Shown: positions 16,948 to 22,204 of the stretch, piece after piece
Position numbering within the stretch: the first letter of the stretch is position 1
How the letters are laid out: every line of letters starts with the position of its first letter
DNA from: Zygnema cylindricum
Taxonomy: Eukaryota; Streptophyta; Zygnematophyceae; Zygnematales; Zygnemataceae
DNA: 22,204 nucleotides
Direction: 5' to 3'
Assembly: GCA_037447655.1 (NCBI GenBank)
Contig: JBBHKE010001876.1
Span: 1-22,204, forward strand
Translations under genes and position numbers: made by a program
Notes under the pieces: generated by a model
Databases searched by the model: none
Seen by the model: only the letters and a program-made list of their open reading frames with translations
What the model was told of the DNA's origin: nothing

Positions 16948-18163
16948 TGTTGTTCTTTGGTCTAAAATAGACCGCAGAAGCGACCCAAACTATCATGCAA
17001 GAAGCTAAGCGAAGCTAAGCCAATGAACAATCATTTGAAATGCATCCTCCATTTAACATACATCAACTAAGGTTTGATGGAATCATCAACATAAACAAAC
17101 CTTAGGACAACAACTAAGGTTTGATGGAATAATCAACATAAACAAACCTAAGGACAAAAACTAAGGTTTGATGGAATAATCGACATAAACAAATTTTAGG
17201 ACAAATGCATAAACAATGCATATCAAACATATATAAAATAACATAAATAAATAATAACAAACAAATGCTTCACACATAAACAAAAGTATAATCAAATAAT
17301 TATTATATTATTCAAAGTGCATGACCTAATCGACAACCCTAAAATACTACATCTTTGGTCCCTATTTTTCTAAGAAGCATTGATATTATTCCTAACAAAG
17401 CTCATTGCTATATATACACTTGTGAACTGTCAACAAATCTCTAATCGTCAAAGTATCCAGCGTAGCTTCCACTAAGTCGTATTAAATCATGATAACCTAT
17501 TATTAAGAATAAACTAATCGTAAGCGTACACTTGAAAGTCAAGCAATCGTAAGCGTACACTTGTCTGCAAATACGACACACAAATTAAACTGTCGAAACC
17601 CTAATTGACCACATAAATATATATATCATAATCAACTCTAATTTATTAATACACATATGACAAGAAAATGTTTCTTCAAATATGTACACCGACGCGACCG
17701 CAAAATTCGGCCGCTAAGTGACAACTTGCTCAGTCACTTGTAGAGGTAACCACGTAGTGAACCGACATCACAAAAGTACGGTCCACTTGATAACACGTCA
17801 TCAAACAATGCGATCCCTTGAAAATATCGGCGGACGCCGTCTGCCCTCCACGTGTAGTTCGCACCACCTGCCGAAATGATGTTGTACCTTCAAAATCTTA
17901 TTTGTACCAAAATCATGTCCATTGCAATAAATGCGGTTGTCGCAAATAAAGTACACCTGTCAAATAAGACGCTCCGTACTGTCGGCGTCCTTTTTAATAG
18001 ATGCCACATGTCGCATTATGTTCTATACGGCTGGCGTACATTTTAAACATTTCGAACATTTAACATCGCGTAAATGCGTACGCACGCGAACACGCGCACG
18101 CACGAAACATCGCGTATGCACGAAACATGGCGTTCGCACGAAACTAATTTTTTACAAACAACA
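16948..18163 (-). repeat. 5' LTR of LARD element
   Basis: TGTTGTT...AACAACA, about 97% identical by eye to 14676-15890. Differences include caaaccctagg to caaattttagg, a pattern expected from cytosine deamination. On the minus strand GTATATATAG near 17415 could be the promoter TATA box. Confidence 0.92.
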
Positions 18164-18168
18164 GAAGG
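18164..18168. repeat. Target-site duplication of LARD, right copy (gaagg)
   Basis: GAAGG directly after AACAACA; it matches 14671-14675. Confidence 0.93.
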
Positions 18169-18700
18169 CGACCAAGGAGACAGACACATTTCAGGAGACA
18201 GACACCTTCTCCTCAGAGCCTCTAGTCTTCCCCTTCTCCACCACCAACCCTTTCGCAAGGACCTCGACCTCGACTTCACATCCCATCGGTGGATCAGGTT
18301 CTCCGAGAAGAAAAATAATCTCCTGGATATAGAGGAGTAGTGGGGAAAATCCTTCCTCCAACAATCCTCTTCGGTGTTGGTACTTCATTTTTAAGAGGAG
18401 GATCCACACTTATCACAACAGCACCTGCTTCCGAAAGAGGACACGGTTCCGCTCTTGAAGAAGAGGATATAGAAGTCATCTCCCCGGCTTAGTTTGTCAG
18501 TCCAACAGGGCCTTCCTCTTCACATTTCACCAATTCTGTAGAGGAAGAAAAGAAAATGGGGAACATCTGGATCTTTACAGAAGATAGGTAAGGGATCGCA
18601 TTTTTGGACTTCGAGTTGTTGTGGAAATCTTTCACACAATCCGAAATCAATAAGTACAGAGGAGGAGCCATTCGGATGACTTCGAGACAACCCTTTTCCC
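18169..18700 (+). pseudogene. Unidentified coding relic, continuation after LARD
   Basis: This resumes the relic cut at 14675. Two overlapping frames are open to about 18330-18340; one is Ser/Thr-rich (SSEPLVFPFSTTNPFARTST), so at least one shift is likely. At 18490-18700 another frame looks coding, with one stop (EEEKKMGNIWIFTED, then LDFELLWKSFTQSEINKYRG). No motif is recognised. The four minus-strand ORFs here overlap one another without recognisable features and are treated as shadows. Confidence 0.35.
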
Positions 18701-18701
18701 C

Positions 18702-19242
18702 ATGATGGTTAACTACCTTTATGGAGGGGCGTTGGCAGATTACAAGGAGCGTGAACCTCTTTTGATGGCTCTTAGCATCAAGATTTCAGATCAAGCCCTT
18801 AATGCGGGAGTCTTGCAAGCAGAGGCTCACTTAGCGGCGGCGGCTGCAACCCTTGTAACTGGAACTGCAGGCACAAGGAAGTGCCTTGATTAACTAGCTG
18901 CAAGCCATTCAGGCAGCCTAGGCACAACCTCGCATGGTTGGTAATCCAAACCATTGTACCACTCTGCTGAACATCTGGAGACTCCTCCACACAAGAAGAA
19001 CGAGTCAGCAATCAAGGAATTCACGGAATTCCGATGCTTAAAAAACGAGACTCCCCATACTCTCTTTAACCAACTTTCAAGCCTTTGTCAGAAAACGAAA
19101 CTGTCCAAGATTGACCTTCCGGCAATGGCAAGTAAATACTTTATTGCTATCCGTAATTCATTCAGACTGATAAGGCAGACTGCTCTAGATAACTGGATTG
19201 CCGAACCGGCAATTTAGGACATCAATCCCTCCGCCAAGGACA
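18702..19242 (+). pseudogene. Unidentified helical coding relic, 3' block
   Basis: A single frame with stops at 18891, near 18936 and at 19215. It opens MMVNYLYGGALADYKERE and includes the Ala-rich helix EAHLAAAAATLVTGTAG, then ESAIKEFTEFRCLKNETPHT and LPAMASKYFIAIRNSFRL. The pattern of amphipathic helices with a phrase such as ETPHTLFNQLSSLCQ resembles retroelement capsid domains, but this is an impression, not a match. The block ends where the next Copia LTR begins (19243). The remainder of this gene would lie beyond that insertion, outside the window. Confidence 0.4.
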
Positions 19243-19941
19243 TGAAATTATGTGGTCTCTATTAACCCACAAAATTTGCAGCCTATGTAAAGCCTCTAGG
19301 ATAATATTTGCCCCTTTCACTTTCTCACTCAATAAGTACCGCCCAGGCACAAAAATATTCTGACCACCCTCACCCTTATGAGGATAAGACTCCCTTGAGT
19401 GAAACGCAAAAAAAATCACTGAATTTGCTCCCATGATCAGTAAGTTATGGTTGGCCAAAGATGGCCTATAAATACAAAAGGTCATCTGGAGAGAGGAGCC
19501 TCAAACACGCTAAGTCCCATAACTCCTACTCACAACTACGAACTACTCTACCCTAGGCCAATCAAAAGAGTGTATAGTACAAGAAGGTACAGTGGCCGAT
19601 TGTACTTTTTGTACGACCTTTGTATAACATGGCCTTCTAGTTGACACTTGTCAACTTGGGAGCCATCGTTCCTCCTCCCATCTTTTCCAACGTCCAATGA
19701 CGTGGCGCTACGTGGCACAGCGCGCCGCTATGTCCGAAAGCCGCCGAAGATTCATTCGGGTTTGGCGGGGGCGACAACGTCCGTCCAATAATGTATTTTA
19801 TACGGTTAGATTCGCGTCCGCGAGCGTCGTTTGATTATAGATGACGTTTCGTCAATTTTGGTATGTTTAAGTGAAAGTGACGTTTTGCGTAACACTTTAA
19901 TTAATTACCGAACCACATACGTATATTGTTTCATTAACGCT

Positions 19942-20013
19942 TAAATGGTTAAGGCGTATGTCTACATAGTACTCTGCAGACTAAGGTTCAAATCCTGTTT
20001 AGGACAACATTTT
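19942..20013 (+). ncRNA. tRNA-like Pol III unit, antisense within 3' LTR
   Basis: TAAATGGTTAAGGCG (19942-19956) is a good A box, as in plant tRNAs with GGTTAAGGC. GGTTCAAATCC (19985-19995) fits a B box, and TTTT at 20010-20013 lies 14 nt later. GTCT/AGAC around 19970-19980 could form an anticodon-like stem. It is antisense to the element and about 150 nt from the LTR start. Confidence 0.55.
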
Positions 20014-20078
20014 GGTAATCTATCAATCTGTCTGCTTGTTTGCCTGTTTCTTTTTGACTATGGCGACAACCATGGTGA

Positions 20079-20095
20079 CTCTCTCTCTCTCTCTT
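20079..20095. repeat. (CT)n microsatellite in LTR
   Basis: About eight CT units between the accatggt palindrome and the LTR terminus. Confidence 0.85.
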
Positions 20096-20145
20096 CACTC
20101 TAGGGTCTAAATTAAGAAGTGAATAATAATTACTTCTTTTCAACA

Positions 20146-20157
20146 CTCCCCTTAATT
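20146..20157 (-). promoter_or_regulatory. Polypurine tract of minus-strand Copia
   Basis: The minus strand AATTAAGGGGAG directly precedes the 3' LTR start TGTTGAAA and follows the pol stop codon (20161-20159) by a single base. Confidence 0.75.
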
Positions 20158-20158
20158 C

Positions 20159-20640
20159 TTAGTCAACTTTTAATTTAAGTCCACAATTTTCTCTGCAAAA
20201 TTTGAATTTAGGAGAAGGCACTGGTTTTGTCATTATGTCTACAATCATCTCTTTATCACTTTTATGAACCAATTTAATTATTTTATTCTCACCCTTCTCT
20301 CTGACAAAGCTTAGTCTTATATCCATATGTTTAGCTTTGAAATGGTGTTTTGGATTAGCTACGATAGAGATAGCAGCTTGATTATCACAAAAGACATTAT
20401 GAGTCCCAGTTTTCCTGAACCCTAGTTCTGCAAGTAGAGATTTTACCCACATTAATTATTTAGTGGCAGCACATGAAGCCATGTATTTAGCCTCCATAGT
20501 GGACTGAGCAACTACTTTTTGTTGTTTCCTACTCCAACAGCATGCACCGGATCTAATTTGCAACATATATCCAGTTGCACATCGTCTCAAAGGCACATCC
20601 CTTTAACTGGCATCACTCCAAGTGGTGATGTCAGTGTGCT
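20159..20640 (-). pseudogene. pol: Copia RNase H domain (C-terminus of Pol)
   Basis: RNase H removes the RNA strand of the RNA-DNA hybrid during reverse transcription. Catalytic positions are visible: Asp in TTWSDAS (near 20605), Glu in QSTMEAKYMAS (near 20490) and Asp in VFCDNQAAISI (near 20385). The Copia C-terminal signature FKAKHMDIRLSFVREK follows. The protein ends LKLKVD just before the polypurine tract. Two in-frame stops break it, one after SDAS (about 20603) and one after CAATK (about 20453); otherwise the frame is continuous with the RT. Confidence 0.93.
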
Positions 20641-21759
20641 CCCCTCCCAAATGTAACCATAATTCCCTTGTTCCCACCAAATATCTCATCACTCTTTTGG
20701 CTACTTCCCAATCTCTTTTCCTAGGTTCATTTAGACTTCTATTGAGAACACCTACAGCCGCAACTATGTCCGGACGTGTACAATTCATAAAGTAAATTAA
20801 ACTGCTTACAATTTGCTGATAAGAAATTCCTTCCATAAACCTCTTTTCTTCCTCATCCATCTCATCATTCAAAATCAATATCCCTCCCTCTTCACTCCCC
20901 TCTGATACTTTCTTTAGATCCATGGGAGTGGTACACCCATTTGCTTTCTCCATCTGAAACTTTTCTAGCATATTACCGATAGCTTTTTTCTGAGTGAGTC
21001 TCATAATTCTATTCCCTCAATCCCTCTCCATTTGAATCCCCAAAATGTATTTTGCTTCGTCAAGATCTTTCATGTCAAACCGACATCTCAGATCCTGTTT
21101 GAGTTTGTTAATTTTATCTAAGGACTTGCATAAGACTAACAAATCATCTACATAAATAGCAATAAATATCACTCCATTTTCATCCTCAAATATATATATG
21201 GAGTGATTTGAACTTATTCTAATGTATCCCTAACGTGTCAGAAATTCGTCCAATTTTATGTTCCATTGCCTCGAGGCTTATTTAAGGCCATAAAGTGATT
21301 TTATCAGTTTGCACACCTCGCTTTCTTCTCCACTTTCCACTAATCCTTCTGGTTGCCTCATGTAGATTTCTTATTCCAACTCTCTGTGTAAAAAGGCGGT
21401 CTTAATATCCATCTGGTGTATTTCCATATCCTCAACTGCGGCTAAACTTAAGAGGATTCTGACAGAAGGGAATCTGGCTACAGGTGCAAAGGTTTCTTCA
21501 TAGTCTATTCCTTCTTTCTGAGTATAACGTTTAGCAACCAACCTAGCCTTATATCTTTGAATGGTGTTACTTAGCTTTAGTTTAAGCTTAAAAACCCACT
21601 TACATCCAATCGGTTTTTTGTCCGGTGGACATCTACCAACTCCCATGTATTGGCTTCCATGATAGAGGCCATTTCTTCATTGATGGCAATGATCCACTGA
21701 CTGCTTTCTGGGGTATTTATGGACTCTAAGTATGTCTGAGGTTCTTCTGGGTGAGACAT
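20641..21759 (-). pseudogene. pol: Copia reverse transcriptase domain
   Basis: RVT_2-type reverse transcriptase read leftwards from MSHPEEPQTYLESINTPESS. Motifs: [71 protein letters not shown] and [13 protein letters not shown]. The catalytic YVDD box is in FIAIYVDDLLVL (21143-21154), then LTQKKAIGNMLEKF and YLVGTRELWLHL. It is broken by a frameshift at about 21630-21645 (after WELVD) and by stops after HRELE (21371), SLYGLK (21278), DEFLTR and IQMERD. At least one stop (after SLYGLK) fits CAA to TAA. Confidence 0.93.
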
Positions 21760-22204
21760 CTTTGTGAGTTTATTATTTACATGTCTTTCTTAAAGCCGTT
21801 TACTACTTTTTTTTCCTCTTTCAAAATCTGACGCCCGTATGGAAGCCATCATCGGGTTTTGTTTTGGAAGATTTTCATCTCCACTATCTTCCAATTCCGG
21901 TGTTTGATCAAGTTCCTTGTCGGTTTCCACTTCGTATTGTTGTGTTACCTCGGATGTTGTCTTTTAGTCTATGTCCTTTCGCACATCTACAGATTTTTCC
22001 TTCTCCTAGTCTTCATTCTCTTCATTTCCTAAGTCAAAGTCTGAATACTGACCCGATTGAAATCTGATTTTGACTTTTTTGTTATATTTGAATGGATCAA
22101 TAGACTTTACTTCATTCATCACCACTATATGTTTTACCAAAATGATATCTCTCTTTTTCAAGTCATATACTCGATATCCTTTTGTGCTCTCATCATATCC
22201 TACA
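21760..22204 (-). pseudogene. pol: Copia integrase C-terminal and linker region
   Basis: It continues the same element upstream and runs off the window. It reads GYDESTKGYRVYDLKKRDII, then LVKHIVVMNEVKSIDPFKYN, colinear with GYDEDVKRYRVYDLKREDII in the plus-strand element at 8285-8350, so the two are the same lineage. An acidic linker with three in-frame stops leads to the RT start. The integrase core, gag and 5' LTR lie beyond 22204. Confidence 0.88.

Larger units (their letters stand above)
14676..18163 (-). mobile_element. Complete non-autonomous LTR element (LARD-like, 3.5 kb)
   Basis: Two LTRs of 1215 and 1216 bp flank a 1.06-kb internal region. A primer site at 16934-16947 and polypurine tract at 15891-15897 set the orientation as minus. 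The 5-bp duplication gaagg flanks the whole. There is no gag or pol coding. The LTRs differ at about 35 positions by eye (about 97% identical), many of them C/T, so it is not a fresh insertion. The primer site and the next bases (AGGTTATGGGCCCACAC, 17 nt) are identical to the Copia element at 5989-6005, suggesting mobilisation by a Copia relative. Confidence 0.9.
19243..20145 (-). repeat. 3' LTR of a second minus-strand Copia element (903 bp)
   Basis: In element orientation it starts TGTTGAAAAGAAGTAATT at 20145, next to the polypurine tract, and ends ...ATAATTTCA at 19243. It shares cctagaggc, the gggagcaaattcagtgattttttt region, the GTAC stem-loop (19577-19614), a short accatggt palindrome (20069-20076) and the antisense tRNA-like unit with the other LTRs. 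The 3' end has diverged and lacks the gag-frame ATG. It inserted into the coding relic after ggaca (19238-19242). Confidence 0.82.

Noticed and set aside
16931-16948. Plus-strand ggtgtgggcccataacct resembling the anticodon arm of initiator tRNA-Met
   Set aside because: No acceptor, D or T arms surround it. It is the complement of the LARD primer-binding site on the minus strand.
15659-18340. ORFs at 15659, 15802 and 17931 with Arg/Thr/His-rich repeats
   Set aside because: They translate the 18-bp CGCACGAAAC repeats near the LARD LTR end, occur in both LTRs and have no protein features.
19466-19475. ctataaatac as a TATA box in the right-hand LTR
   Set aside because: The canonical form is on the strand opposite to the element. 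It could serve antisense transcription, but nothing else supports it.

Overview
The window is repeat-rich nuclear DNA, most likely from a seed plant. It holds nested and broken Ty1/Copia LTR retrotransposons, a Copia-related non-autonomous (LARD-like) element, small DNA-transposon relics and one old, unidentified coding relic. I see no intact host gene, rRNA, ordinary tRNA gene, CRISPR array or bacterial signal. The plant assignment rests on plant-style Copia polyprotein families, primer sites matching plant initiator tRNA-Met, and a hAT-type miniature element. It is inference, and the species cannot be named.

Layout. 1-2847: 5' end of a minus-strand Copia element (gag pseudogene, primer site, 5' LTR) whose LTR was split by a plus-oriented solo LTR of the same family (1321-2329, flanked by the direct repeat aaaaac). 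2848-3113: unassigned. 3114-8873: a plus-strand Copia element with an expanded 5' LTR (5' module twice, 771-bp body three times), primer site, gag, protease, integrase and the first residues of reverse transcriptase. 8874-9335: an LTR fragment of the LARD family inserted in that reverse transcriptase; the rest of the Copia element is not in the window. 9336-11480: AT-rich DNA with two short TIR elements, a 596-bp hAT-like element and a repeated GATATATCG/TATCGCGATA module. 11498-14675 and 18164-19242: a decayed, unidentified coding relic. It is interrupted by a complete LARD-like element (14676-18163, duplicated target gaagg) and then by the 3' end of another minus-strand Copia element (19243-22204: 3' LTR, RNase H, reverse transcriptase, linker).

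Three points stand out. (i) All five copies of the Copia LTR 5' module carry, always antisense to the element, a tRNA-like RNA polymerase III unit: A box, exact or near-exact B box, and a TTTT run 14-17 nt after the B box. (ii) The primer sites of two Copia copies and of the LARD match the anticodon arm of initiator tRNA-Met rather than its 3' end, as in the half-tRNA priming known from Drosophila copia. (iii) The AUG complementary to that tRNA's CAU anticodon is in frame with gag, and the open frame begins 24 nt earlier inside the LTR in both Copia copies. All protein genes seen are broken, so nothing here is an intact autonomous element. The shared primer site suggests the LARD was mobilised by a Copia relative.
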